Notes: a model not told the origin generated them from the letters alone. Counted from the stretch's first letter, positions 44,672 to 52,855 are shown. The stretch is 64,000 nt of DNA from Paenibacillus oryzisoli (GCF_001653565.1 NZ_LYPB01000067.1:1-64000), one strand, 5' to 3'. Numbers and translations: made by a program.

Positions 44672-47194
44672 ATGGGAAATTGGAAAGTTTGGATGAAAAA
44701 AGGGAGCATTTCGCTGGTCGCAGCCTTCGTTCTTGTGACGTGTGCACAGCCGATGTCTTCGCCTGTTTATGCAGCTGAGATTAATGCAGGGATTCCGCAG
44801 GTTATTGAGAAAGCTTCACCTTCCGTGGTCGCCATTATAGGAAAACCATCCTCAGAGATGGATAAGTCATTAGAGAAGAACCGTTTTAACCTTGCTCATG
44901 GAACGGGGGTCATTGTGGCCTCGAACGGCGTGATTGTAACGAATGCGCATGTTGTGAAAAATATGAAAAACATCGTCGTGGTCACCTCCGAGGGGACAAC
45001 CTATCGCGGGCATGCCTCGAATATTGATGAGGAGAGCGATCTTGCGCTTGTCAAAATCGATGCTACAGGCCTCCAACCAGCTACATTTGCTTCCTCTTCG
45101 GATATCAAAGTTGGCGAGACGGTGGCGGCGATTGGTACGCCGATTTCGTTCGCTTTGCGTAACTCGGTTACGGTGGGTATTGTCAGTGGTTTAGATCGCT
45201 CGGTGAGCTCGCAATATCAGCTGATTCAAACCGATGCCGCTATTAACCCAGGCAACAGTGGGGGTGCTTTGATCAATATGAAAGGCGAAGTCATTGGGAT
45301 TAATACCATGAAATATGCGGATATTGGCGTGGAAAATCTCGGATTTGCCATTCCTGTCGATACGGTGAAATATGTTTTGAAGCATTTTGAACAGTATGGC
45401 AAAGTAAAGCGGGCTTATACAGGGCTAGAGTTAGAAGAAAGCTGGGAAGCTGTTGTTGGCTTGCCAAGTTCCACGGGGCTCCGAGTGACTTACGTGGATG
45501 CGGATTCACCAGCGGCAGAAGCGGGAATCGAACAAGATGAAGTTCTGGTTTCTGTTGGCCCTAACGCGGTCAAAACTCTCGTGGATTACAACGAGGCGAT
45601 TAAAAAGTATTTGCCAGGCCAATCGGTAGATATCAAGCTTCAGTCGGGCAGCGCGACCTTGACCAAAACCGTGAAACTGGGTGAATCGCACAGTGCGGAA
45701 GCGACATTGACAGAGGATACCGAAGGGAGTTCCCTGGACGCGGACAGCGGTAAAACGAAGATTGGTGACAGCCATTTCGGCTGGTCCATGAAGTATCCTG
45801 CGGGTCTTGTCAAAAGAGATCAATCCGACGACGGTGATTCGGTAAGCTTCGTTGATGCGAAAGGCGAATTCGCGCTGTTCATTCACGTAGATAGCGACCA
45901 AAGCGATGAGCTGTCGCCAGCGGTTCTTTTGAACAAAATCGCAGGTGATGATAGCAGTGAATATGGGAGTTATAGCGATAGTGCGACGATTCTGGAGCGT
46001 CAATATGTGAAGCGGGCTGAAAGTCCTTATGCCAAAATCGTGAGTCGATCCGGTGAAGATGGCTACATTCAGACGCGTGGCTACCTGCACGGCGGTCGTT
46101 TGTATACAGTGAAGCTCTTCGTAACCAAAGAACAGTACACGAATCGCTCCAAACAAAATAGCTATAATGATCTGTTAGATAGCTTTAAGCTTGCTTTTAA
46201 TACGGAGGATAACTCATTGAAGGATATTTCCGTGTTTAATTCCGATGACGTGACCTACACGAGTGAGTATGGGCTATCCATTGATTTGCCTGCGGATTGG
46301 GAGCAGGATCATCGGGGAAGCAACTCCTTTTACAATGAGGATTATTCGCAATCGATTCATGTTCAAGTGACTTCAGCATCTTCAGGTGATACCCTGTCGG
46401 ATTGGGTCGACCGGGAGGTGCATGAGTTTGAAGCTCAATACAAGGCGGACTACCGCCGTGTCGACAAGCCAGTAGAGGTAACAGTAGATGGAGTGCCCGC
46501 CTGGAAAGTTGGCTTTGCGAGCTCCTTGGGAGACGAGTGGTTTGCGGGAAGTTCGCTTTTCTTCATCAAAGATAAGTACAAATATGAAGTGCAAATGACC
46601 TATCCGCAAGATGATCCAATGGATGAGCTGGAGAAAATCTGGGATAACGTCGTGGCGTCGATCTCTGTGGATAAAGATGCGATGGATGGGGAGCTTGGCT
46701 TCATTCAGGATTTAGATGAGCTTGCCGATCCGAATCGTACATCGCTGTACAAGAACGAGAAGTGGGGCTATACCTTGCGTATCCCTGAAAATTGGACAAC
46801 GAATCGCTCCTACGATGGTATTGATCCCGCGATGAAGTCCTTTACCTTCACAGGTGGTTACTTACGTGTAGAGGCAGACGGTAAGAAGGGTTATACCGAG
46901 ATTTTGAAGGATGTCGAAGACGAGCATAAGGAAAGTCACACGAATGATAGTGACTACACGTATTCATCGGAGGATATTACGCTTTTCGGTGATGTGAAGG
47001 GGAAGAAATACACAGTGAGCTATACAAAAGCGCACATTCCGTATAGCGAAACGGTATATGTATTTAATCGTAAGCAGGTCACGTATACTGTGACGCTTCG
47101 TATTGATACTGCGGTAAGCACGGATGCGAATGTCGCGAGACTGAATAAGGCTTTCACTTCGTTCACCTTTGTGAACGGCGTTGGTGGGAAATAG
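44672..47194 (+). CDS. HtrA-like serine protease with PDZ domain and three C-terminal repeats
   Basis: An 840-residue exported protease, about twice the usual HtrA length. A signal peptide ends near VYAAE. The trypsin-like domain has His93 (TNAHVV), Asp123 (ESDLALV) and Ser197 (NPGNSGG). A PDZ domain follows near 245-335 (DSPAAEAGIEQDEVLVSV). The rest consists of three copies of a domain of about 164 residues, beginning FGWSMKYPAGL (369), YGLSIDLPADW (533) and WGYTLRIPENW (698). That opening is like the PsbP/Mog1-type fold. The protein probably works in cell-surface protein quality control. AGAGAGGA precedes the ATG. Confidence 0.9.
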   Translation: MGNWKVWMKKGSISLVAAFVLVTCAQPMSSPVYAAEINAGIPQVIEKASPSVVAIIGKPSSEMDKSLEKNRFNLAHGTGVIVASNGVIVTNAHVVKNMKNIVVVTSEGTTYRGHASNIDEESDLALVKIDATGLQPATFASSSDIKVGETVAAIGTPISFALRNSVTVGIVSGLDRSVSSQYQLIQTDAAINPGNSGGALINMKGEVIGINTMKYADIGVENLGFAIPVDTVKYVLKHFEQYGKVKRAYTGLELEESWEAVVGLPSSTGLRVTYVDADSPAAEAGIEQDEVLVSVGPNAVKTLVDYNEAIKKYLPGQSVDIKLQSGSATLTKTVKLGESHSAEATLTEDTEGSSLDADSGKTKIGDSHFGWSMKYPAGLVKRDQSDDGDSVSFVDAKGEFALFIHVDSDQSDELSPAVLLNKIAGDDSSEYGSYSDSATILERQYVKRAESPYAKIVSRSGEDGYIQTRGYLHGGRLYTVKLFVTKEQYTNRSKQNSYNDLLDSFKLAFNTEDNSLKDISVFNSDDVTYTSEYGLSIDLPADWEQDHRGSNSFYNEDYSQSIHVQVTSASSGDTLSDWVDREVHEFEAQYKADYRRVDKPVEVTVDGVPAWKVGFASSLGDEWFAGSSLFFIKDKYKYEVQMTYPQDDPMDELEKIWDNVVASISVDKDAMDGELGFIQDLDELADPNRTSLYKNEKWGYTLRIPENWTTNRSYDGIDPAMKSFTFTGGYLRVEADGKKGYTEILKDVEDEHKESHTNDSDYTYSSEDITLFGDVKGKKYTVSYTKAHIPYSETVYVFNRKQVTYTVTLRIDTAVSTDANVARLNKAFTSFTFVNGVGGK

Positions 47195-47227
47195 CGCCTC
47201 GCTCAGGTTGGCGAGAAGAATTGGATG

Positions 47228-47252
47228 AAGCAGCGGAGTTTCGCTGCTTTTT
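47228..47252 (+). terminator. intrinsic terminator of the protease gene
   Basis: AAGCAGCG and CGCTGCTTTTT enclose a 6-nt loop. Confidence 0.85.
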
Positions 47253-47458
47253 CTGTTGATTACTCTATGCTACCTTACGCACGCTCCAGTTTTATTTGCT
47301 ATGTCAGCAGTATTAGCGAAGTCCCCATTAATTGTGAAATTTAATGGGGATCGATACCAACACCACCAAGAAGGCCAGGACTAACACCAAATCTGAGACC
47401 AACCGTCCGTCCGTTAGATTTAGGATTGAAAGAGGAGGAGGGGAGTTATTCCTTGAAA

Positions 47459-47640
47459 AATGCAAATAGGCATCCTTTCCACCTCATTTATCCTCCAAAT
47501 CAATAAATTCGTGCAAATAGGCATCCTTTCTATTGAATTTTAAGGAAATCTCTTCAAAGCTCACTAAATTGATGCCTATTTGCATCAGTTTTCAATAAAA
47601 CGGATGAAATCCTATGTCAAAACTGCCTATTTGCAGTTTT
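47459..47640. repeat. family B intergenic array, copy B3 (four units)
   Basis: Units lie at 47459-47480, 47510-47530, 47569-47586 and 47620-47640. Two read TGCAAATAGGCATCCTTTC, two are inverted (GATGCCTATTTGCA and CTGCCTATTTGCA). Steps are 51 and 51 bp, with a middle reach of 72 bp. It lies between convergent genes. Positions 47255-47455 hold nothing I can name. Confidence 0.9.
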
Positions 47641-47708
47641 GATAGCTCCTCCGCACCCACCCCCAACCAGGCCCCGACTCCATCAACCTGCCCTCGAGCA
47701 CAGACCCA

Positions 47709-47782
47709 ACCCGAACCCGAACCCGAACCCGAACCCGAACCCGAACCCGAACCCGAACCCGAACCCGAACCCGAACCCGAAC
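47709..47782. repeat. CCCGAA hexamer tandem repeat, about 12 copies
   Basis: A perfect hexanucleotide tandem. It would encode Glu-Pro repeats on the plus strand and Gly-Ser repeats on the minus strand, but neither frame has a supported start. It lies 70 bp from array B3. Confidence 0.95.
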
Positions 47783-47808
47783 AGTCCTTCCAACTAGCTG
47801 AACAAACC

Positions 47809-47846
47809 AAAGCCCCTGAGGGAAATCTCAGGGGCTTTGACTATTC
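47809..47846 (-). terminator. terminator of the FhuF-like gene
   Basis: AAAGCCCCTGAG and CTCAGGGGCTTT enclose a 6-7-nt loop 15 nt past the stop on the minus strand. The T-run is interrupted. Confidence 0.75.
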
Positions 47847-47853
47847 AATCTTT

Positions 47854-48672
47854 TTAACCAGCTGTAGCTGTGCTCGCCTGCTTGTTTTTGATCTCAATAA
47901 ACATTTCCTCACGCTGCGATTCTTTGAGGATGGGGCAACTGAAGCATTTTGTTCCTTCTTCGCGGCGGTAGTACATGCAACAGGAGGAGCGCATTAGAAT
48001 TTTTTTGCCTTCGTGATAAGGACTATCTAAGTACTTCGGCTCATGGACGAACGGATTCACCTTGCGACCAAAAACGTCGGCCGTTAACTGTTTCGTCAAT
48101 ACCTCATAATCAGCGGAGAACTGTTCGCGGACATGAGGACGCGGGTCATTTTCCAACACATAGTCACGTACGAATGTCATGCGCGCAGCAAATTGATTCC
48201 AGATCATAGCCTGATTGACTTTCGCTTGCTCTGCAATGACCGTAATGACTGGACCAATGAGATTGGAGAACAACTTGCGCATCTCCAACTCAATGAATAG
48301 ATCACGATCTTCTGTCGGAACTTCCTTCCATTGTAGATTTACAATTTGATAGCCCACATGTGCATGGTCGCCATGATTCTCGACTTGGAGTGCGAGGTGC
48401 TCCAATTCCAAATCCAACCATTGATTGTACTGGGCAAGAAACAGCTGAATCGTAGCCACCAGATTGAAAAGCGTGAGGCCTAGGTAAGAAGCAGATATGT
48501 CTAACCCTTTGCCGCGAAGCAACGTTTGCCCTTGCTGCAGGATGTTCAGCATCACAGGGCCATCTAGGAGCTGCTGTGCAGGAACGTGCAGAAGCGGTTC
48601 TTCCATTCCTTTGGGTGAAATATGAAAGTACGTTTCAACTAGCGAAAAATCGACGTTTGTTTCGATGGGCAT
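47854..48672 (-). CDS. FhuF-like ferric iron reductase, [2Fe-2S] type
   Basis: A 272-residue cytosolic protein. The C-terminal motif SSCCMYYRREEGTKCFSCP gives the CC-x10-C-x2-C cluster ligands of FhuF-type ferric-siderophore reductases, which release iron from imported siderophores. The frame is open to 48771, but a consensus promoter and a Fur box lie inside that extra 33-codon stretch, so the ATG at 48672, 10 nt after TTGGAG, is the real start. No transport genes lie beside it. Regulation by Fur and iron is strongly suggested. Confidence 0.9.
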   Translation of the reverse strand: MPIETNVDFSLVETYFHISPKGMEEPLLHVPAQQLLDGPVMLNILQQGQTLLRGKGLDISASYLGLTLFNLVATIQLFLAQYNQWLDLELEHLALQVENHGDHAHVGYQIVNLQWKEVPTEDRDLFIELEMRKLFSNLIGPVITVIAEQAKVNQAMIWNQFAARMTFVRDYVLENDPRPHVREQFSADYEVLTKQLTADVFGRKVNPFVHEPKYLDSPYHEGKKILMRSSCCMYYRREEGTKCFSCPILKESQREEMFIEIKNKQASTATAG

Positions 48673-48692
48673 CGTCAGCACGCTCCAAATAT

Positions 48693-48756
48693 AAGAATGA
48701 TTATCGTTATCATAATAATTCCTTTGATCATACAAGATGCGCGACGAAAGTGTCAA
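48693..48756 (-). promoter_or_regulatory. sigma-A promoter and Fur box for the FhuF-like gene
   Basis: On the minus strand TTGACA (48751-48756) and TATGAT (48727-48732) are 18 bp apart. A 19-bp Fur-like box, GATAACGATAATCATTCTT (48693-48711), matches the GATAATGATAATCATTATC consensus at 16 positions and covers the early transcribed region, a place where Fur would block transcription. Confidence 0.85.
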
Positions 48757-48794
48757 TTTGGTTTCTTCCAAAAAAGGAAGGCAGATCCTACAAA

Positions 48795-48980
48795 TAGATG
48801 GAAAAAATACATGTAATATAACCTGATTTTCCTGAATTGAGTGATTAGATGGAAAAAGTACAGCTAATCTAGTGGATTTGGGTTTTTCGGACGGATATGA
48901 GTGAGATTAGCTGTATAATTTCCATCTATTTCTGAAATAGAGGAAGATAAGCTCAAAATAGCTGGAGGAAATCCAGTTAA
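48795..48980. repeat. family A intergenic array, copy A5 (four units)
   Basis: Units at 48795-48816, 48846-48867, 48907-48929 and 48958-48980 give steps of 51, 61 and 51 bp. Two are forward (TAGATGGAAAAA...), two inverted (TTAGCTG..., TAGCTGG...CCAGTTAA). It lies between two minus-strand genes, upstream of the FhuF promoter and beyond the pirin stop. Confidence 0.9.
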
Positions 48981-48989
48981 TCAGTGAGG

Positions 48990-49136
48990 GGGCTAGCTAG
49001 TTGGTGCCCGTGTCGGAATTAGTGGAAGGAAGAGCGAGTTGGTGGCCGTGTCAGTATTGGTGGAAGAAAGTAATAGTAGGAGACGGGGTGTCGGTGCTGG
49101 TGGAAGGAAGAATTAGTTGGTGGACATGGCGGAACT
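48990..49136. repeat. degenerate minisatellite, unit about 38 bp
   Basis: Three to four imperfect copies of TTGGTGGCCGTGTC followed by GGTGGAAGGAAGA and AATTAG. It starts about 10 bp after array A5. Nothing else is visible up to the pirin stop at 49244. Confidence 0.75.
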
Positions 49137-49243
49137 ATCTTAATTAGCACGCGAAGGAGCCTGGATGTTTGCTGACAGGGAAGCTCCCCGAAACACAGCA
49201 TCTCCCCATCCTTATGGAGGGGGAGGCGCGTGGAGGGCACTTC

Positions 49244-50062
49244 TTACTTCCGATACAGGGCATAGCCCGGATCTTCTGGTACGTCGATCGCAATGATCCG
49301 CAGGCCTTGCTCGTTGCTCGCCAGTAAGTGAAGAGCTTCGCCTTCACTTACTGCGTGCGCTACCACGAAGTCCTTGTGGAACAGGTTCTTCCGCTCTTGA
49401 TCTAGATCTTGTCCTTGCCCTTGTCCTTGATCTTGCCCATTCCCCACCGCACCGACGCGCCCCTCGCCTTCCCCGCGAATCACGAGGAACGCCGTCCTAC
49501 GTCCTAGCTCCAAATCATAGCTGAACGCTGCGCCAGGCTCAATCTGCCAGTCGTACATGCGGACATCTGCATCCAAGTGGATGGGGGCATCTCCGCCGAT
49601 TACTTCTTTCACGGTAGTACCGGCCGCTTGATTGACAGGGAATAGCTCATGCTCGTATTGGTTGTAGGTAGCTGGCTTCTTCACAGTCTCGCTTAAATGC
49701 GGCTCGAACCAGATCTGCATCGCCTCGCTGCCTGCTCTGCGGAAGGCTTCGGAGTGATAAACACCCGAACCCGCTTGAATCACTTGCGCGCCGCCGTTCG
49801 TCACGGTTTCCAAGGATCCGAGGGAGTCGCGGTGCTCGACGAGTCCGTCGATGACATACGTGACGATTTCGAACGCCTTGTGCGGATGCATGCCGATTTC
49901 CGATACATCGGATGCTTTGCCCCATGCCCAGTAGAATAAAGGTCCGACTCTATCTACCGCTGTCTTCTCACCGGGGAAGCTAATGGCCCGTTGTTCAATG
50001 AATTTGCCTCCATCGAATGCACCAACGCCTTGTTCACTAGCTGAATATATGTGGATGCTCAT
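49244..50062 (-). CDS. pirin family protein
   Basis: A 272-residue bicupin. The N-terminal cupin has the metal-site pattern MHPHKAFEIVTYVIDGLVEH, where the His residues and Glu would bind iron or another metal. Some pirins oxidise quercetin and others act as redox-sensitive cofactors. An odd Gln/Gly/Asp stretch (NGQDQGQGQGQDLDQ, near 208-222) interrupts the C-terminal cupin and derives from a short DNA repeat. GGGAGGG lies before the ATG. Its promoter is a perfect consensus with a palindrome just downstream, so strong repression and induction are likely. Confidence 0.93.
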   Translation of the reverse strand: MSIHIYSASEQGVGAFDGGKFIEQRAISFPGEKTAVDRVGPLFYWAWGKASDVSEIGMHPHKAFEIVTYVIDGLVEHRDSLGSLETVTNGGAQVIQAGSGVYHSEAFRRAGSEAMQIWFEPHLSETVKKPATYNQYEHELFPVNQAAGTTVKEVIGGDAPIHLDADVRMYDWQIEPGAAFSYDLELGRRTAFLVIRGEGEGRVGAVGNGQDQGQGQGQDLDQERKNLFHKDFVVAHAVSEGEALHLLASNEQGLRIIAIDVPEDPGYALYRK

Positions 50063-50075
50063 AAGAATCCCTCCC

Positions 50076-50142
50076 TTAACTAATTAATAGTTAACAACTA
50101 ACTTTATGTAAGTATTATATCGCCTTTTATCCCAGATGTCAA
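50076..50142 (-). promoter_or_regulatory. consensus promoter plus palindromic operator for pirin
   Basis: On the minus strand TTGACA (50137-50142) and TATAAT (50114-50119) stand exactly 17 bp apart. Between the predicted start and the ribosome binding site lies TTAACTA-N5-TAGTTAA (50076-50094), a perfect 19-bp palindrome. This is the usual arrangement for a roadblock-type repressor of the MarR or TetR class. Confidence 0.8.
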
Positions 50143-50170
50143 AAGCTTTCCTCGCGCAACACGGTACTTC

Positions 50171-50211
50171 TTGACTTCCACACTATGATCACACTACAAT
50201 CTATAGTGTAA
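50171..50211 (+). promoter_or_regulatory. BlaI-type promoter and operator (autoregulation)
   Basis: TTGACT (50171-50176) and TACAAT (50195-50200) are 18 bp apart. The operator TCACACTAC-N5-ATAGTGTAA (50189-50211) covers the -10 box. The same operator occurs at 51575-51597. Confidence 0.75.
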
Positions 50212-50226
50212 GGAGTGTGGCCTAAC

Positions 50227-50643
50227 GTGAAAATGCAAAATTTTAAATTAAAGGAAAGCGGGCTTAACCGTTTTTTCGGTCCACTTGAATCCAAAATTAT
50301 GGAGATTCTCTGGACCAGCTCCTCAGAAATGACGATCAAAGACGTCCAACAGAAGCTGGACGAAGACAAAGCGATTAATTTCAATACGGTGATGACAGTG
50401 ATGAATCGCCTCGTGGACAAAAAGATTTTACAAAAGCATTCTGTTGCACGGTCGTTTCACTATAAGCCTGTCGTAACGATTGAAGAGTTCATGGACACGC
50501 AATCCAAAGAGCTGACATACGATCTTATTGAACAGTTCGGCTCCTTGGCAGTAACCCATATGGTTGATGCGCTCGATAAAGTGGATCCAGAGCTGCTTGA
50601 CCAGTTGGAGCAGCATATTCTACTTCTGAAAAGGGATCGATAA
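50227..50643 (+). CDS. BlaI/MecI-family repressor
   Basis: A 138-residue winged-helix repressor. The N-terminal DNA-binding domain (GPLESKIMEILWTSSSEMTI, then NTVMTVMNRLVDKKIL) and a C-terminal dimer helix region match BlaI/MecI/CopY regulators. The GTG at 50227 is 11 nt after AAGGAG; an earlier GTG overlaps that site. Two nt separate its stop from the M56 peptidase gene. In beta-lactam systems a BlaR1 peptidase triggers loss of BlaI; here no beta-lactamase is nearby. Confidence 0.92.
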   Translation: MKMQNFKLKESGLNRFFGPLESKIMEILWTSSSEMTIKDVQQKLDEDKAINFNTVMTVMNRLVDKKILQKHSVARSFHYKPVVTIEEFMDTQSKELTYDLIEQFGSLAVTHMVDALDKVDPELLDQLEQHILLLKRDR

Positions 50644-50645
50644 CG

Positions 50646-51485
50646 ATGAAGGAATCGCGATTCAAATGGCTGTACGCGGCTGCGCTGGTAATAGGAGGCA
50701 CGATTCTATGGCAAATGGTAGCCTTCCTCCTTGGGCATATGCTCCACATACGACCCTCTCGCAATCTATTCGATTTGTGTATGGTTCTTCTTCACTATCT
50801 GCATCTGCCCGGGCACGTGCCAATGACTTTAGTTAATCTATTGATTCTCTATACGATGGGGACCATGGTTTGGTTTACCGTCAAGCACAGTTATGATGTG
50901 GTTAAGGCGAATAAGCTCGTGAAAAGATACCATGACGTGGCACTATCCGCCACATATGCGGAGAGCTTTGCATTACTCCCACAACAGCTCCAAATTGTCC
51001 GCTACAAAGCTCCACTTGCCATGACCATCGGGATATGGAAGCCGCGTATTCTTGTCTCTACGGGATTGATGGACATGCTGGAGCTGGGTGAGCTGCGTGC
51101 GGTGATTGAGCATGAGAAATGCCATGTACGGCACCGGGATCCTGCAGCTATCTTCCTGCTAGCGCTGATCTCGAAGTCGATGGGGTATATCCCTATTTTT
51201 GCTTGGATTGCGCACAAATATCCCATGATGATCGAGCTCCGTGCGGACAAGTACGCCATTGAGCGTATGGAGCAAGCGACAGACTTAGGCAGTGCGCTGC
51301 TGAAGTTGCTTAAACAAACCGCGAAACCGCGGTTCCCGCTCTCACACGCTTCCTTTGCGGAGACTTCAATGAATGTGCGCATTCAGCATATTTTGGACCC
51401 TGAGAGGGAAGTTGCTCTGCGTTGGCCGCTAATTCGCATAGCGGTTTCTGCACTTATCTTTATCCTAGTTATGGGGCTTATCTAA
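50646..51485 (+). CDS. M56 family membrane metallopeptidase (BlaR1-like, no sensor domain)
   Basis: A 279-residue membrane protease. The zinc motif HEKCH puts ligands at His156 and His160 with catalytic Glu157, and Glu197 in ELRAD is the likely third ligand. About three to four TM helices flank it. It ends shortly after the last TM, so the penicillin-binding sensor domain of BlaR1 and MecR1 is absent. It should act with the preceding BlaI-type repressor, but the signal must be something other than that domain. Confidence 0.92.
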   Translation: MKESRFKWLYAAALVIGGTILWQMVAFLLGHMLHIRPSRNLFDLCMVLLHYLHLPGHVPMTLVNLLILYTMGTMVWFTVKHSYDVVKANKLVKRYHDVALSATYAESFALLPQQLQIVRYKAPLAMTIGIWKPRILVSTGLMDMLELGELRAVIEHEKCHVRHRDPAAIFLLALISKSMGYIPIFAWIAHKYPMMIELRADKYAIERMEQATDLGSALLKLLKQTAKPRFPLSHASFAETSMNVRIQHILDPEREVALRWPLIRIAVSALIFILVMGLI

Positions 51486-51507
51486 TCAATAAGCCCTTCT
51501 TTTTTTA
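51473..51507 (+). terminator. terminator overlapping the M56 peptidase stop codon
   Basis: GGGCTTAT and ATAAGCCC enclose a 7-nt loop that contains part of the stop codon, followed by TTCTTTTTTT. Confidence 0.85.
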
Positions 51508-51557
51508 CATCTACAGCATACGAATTTGCTAAAAAGAGGGGCTTGTCAGAAAAGAAA

Positions 51558-51597
51558 TTGACAATTCCAACCTTTTACACTACGCTTTGTAGTGTAA
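51558..51597 (+). promoter_or_regulatory. second BlaI-type promoter and operator
   Basis: TTGACA (51558-51563) is followed 17 bp later by TACGCT. The perfect palindrome TTACACTAC-N5-GTAGTGTAA (51575-51597) covers the -10 position exactly as in the repressor's own promoter. Confidence 0.78.
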
Positions 51598-51629
51598 GCT
51601 ATTTTACGATATATAAAGGAGCGAGTAGC

Positions 51630-52193
51630 ATGGACTACATCATCAAAAATTTACATTTTATATTTACGCACGTTCCAATTGCACTTTTAATTTTCAGCTT
51701 CGTTTTTGATGTTGTGGCCCTTATTTTTAAAAAGAAGGAATGGCACTCAGCAGGCATGCTGTGTCTTGTTGTTGGTGCGCTCGGTGCGATTGCCAGCGTG
51801 TTGACAGGGCCTGAGATGATGATGAAGAATGCGACACTCAGCTCACATGAATTCTATGCAAGGCTAACGATGATCGTTGCGATTATACTAGCCGTAGTGC
51901 GCGTTGGCTTGCTTGTCTGGAAAAAGCTCGAGCTAGGCCGCAACCCAATCCTCCTCGTTGCTTCTCTTGTCGCCGTGCTGCTCGTTAGCTACACAGGCCA
52001 TCTAGGTGGCAAAATGGTACATCGCGACATGCAAGGAGGTCCGGGCATGATGCAGGGTGGGCCTGGCGGCGGTGGGCCAGGTCAGGGACAGCAAGGCCAA
52101 GGGCAGCGTCAAGGTGGTCAAGGCCAACAGCAACCGGGCCAACAACAACCAGGCGGTCAGGGTGCTCAATCGTCATCCGCACCAACGAAATAA
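51630..52193 (+). CDS. DUF2231 membrane protein with Gly/Gln-rich tail
   Basis: A 187-residue protein with four TM helices in the first 140 residues, of the DUF2231 type. His residues at helix ends (HFIFTHVP, SSHEFYAR, YTGHLGG) resemble heme or quinone sites of small membrane cytochromes, but binding is not proven. The last 45 residues are low-complexity Gly, Gln and Pro. AAAGGAG precedes the ATG at 51630. Its promoter carries the same palindrome as the BlaI-type gene, so it is probably the main target of that repressor. Confidence 0.85.
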   Translation: MDYIIKNLHFIFTHVPIALLIFSFVFDVVALIFKKKEWHSAGMLCLVVGALGAIASVLTGPEMMMKNATLSSHEFYARLTMIVAIILAVVRVGLLVWKKLELGRNPILLVASLVAVLLVSYTGHLGGKMVHRDMQGGPGMMQGGPGGGGPGQGQQGQGQRQGGQGQQQPGQQQPGGQGAQSSSAPTK

Positions 52194-52385
52194 TCATATA
52201 AAGGGGATGTCCGCGGTGAGCAGCTGCTGGATATTCCACCTGTTAATGGTGGGCCAAGGCGTGTTTCGTGTACTTTTTTCTAGGGTATTAGCATGTGATA
52301 GCGGTAATCTGGCGAATAAAATTGCGTCATTTACCTCATCCTAGCAGAGGTACTACATATCCTTTTAAGGAGGCAATGACCAAAT

Positions 52386-52640
52386 ATGACCAAAGTAGAT
52401 TCAAGCTTACAATCGCAAAATCCGATCTCATCCGCGCAAAACTCCGTCGATAACGTTCACCAAGCCGTAAATCATGCCCTATCCCATCCGACAGCTCAGA
52501 CGACGGAAGAGGCGCAAAATGCCATTTCAAAGGCGAAAAACTCGGTGGATCAGGCCTTTGATCAATCGGATAGCCCCGCGGTACAGCAGGCTATTGAATC
52601 CTTAGAAGAGGATAAGGCTCGGCTGACGAGTTTGGAATAA
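52386..52640 (+). CDS. small hydrophilic protein of unknown function
   Basis: An 84-residue soluble protein with no Cys, rich in Ser, Gln, Asn and Ala, predicted mostly helical. Two halves share a pattern (AQNSVDNVHQAVNHAL; AKNSVDQAFDQSDSPAV), hinting at an internal repeat. AAGGAGG lies 12 nt upstream. I do not recognise it. The 192 bp before it hold no supported gene. Confidence 0.65.
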   Translation: MTKVDSSLQSQNPISSAQNSVDNVHQAVNHALSHPTAQTTEEAQNAISKAKNSVDQAFDQSDSPAVQQAIESLEEDKARLTSLE

Positions 52641-52691
52641 ACACTGTAACCCCGAAGGCCTATGCGAGATTAACCTGCTAGGTGTTTGAAG

Positions 52692-52740
52692 AAAGGCTGT
52701 ATCCCGTAGCTCACAACTACAGTGGATGCGGCTTTTTTGC
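52692..52740 (+). terminator. intrinsic terminator after the small hydrophilic protein
   Basis: AAAGGCTGTATCC pairs with GGATGCGGCTTTTTT (two G-U pairs) around an inner CGTAG/CTACAG stem. Confidence 0.75.
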
Positions 52741-52855
52741 GTTTTCATCGCTATCTGCTGTAAACAGAACTCATGATGAAGTGCATACTTCCGTGCTACA
52801 CTAGAGAGAAACAGCTTGTTAGTCTTGTCTTCATAATTTCGTAAGAATTATGATA

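Noticed and set aside
47592..47997. Open frames through the CCCGAA tandem encoding Glu-Pro (plus) or Gly-Ser (minus) repeats
   Set aside because: Any perfect hexamer repeat opens several frames. Neither has a supported start, and the plus frame runs into the convergent FhuF-like gene.
52194..52344. GTG-started frame of about 42 codons between the DUF2231 and small hydrophilic protein genes
   Set aside because: It has a possible ribosome binding site but no recognisable composition or structure and no neighbour logic, so support is too weak.
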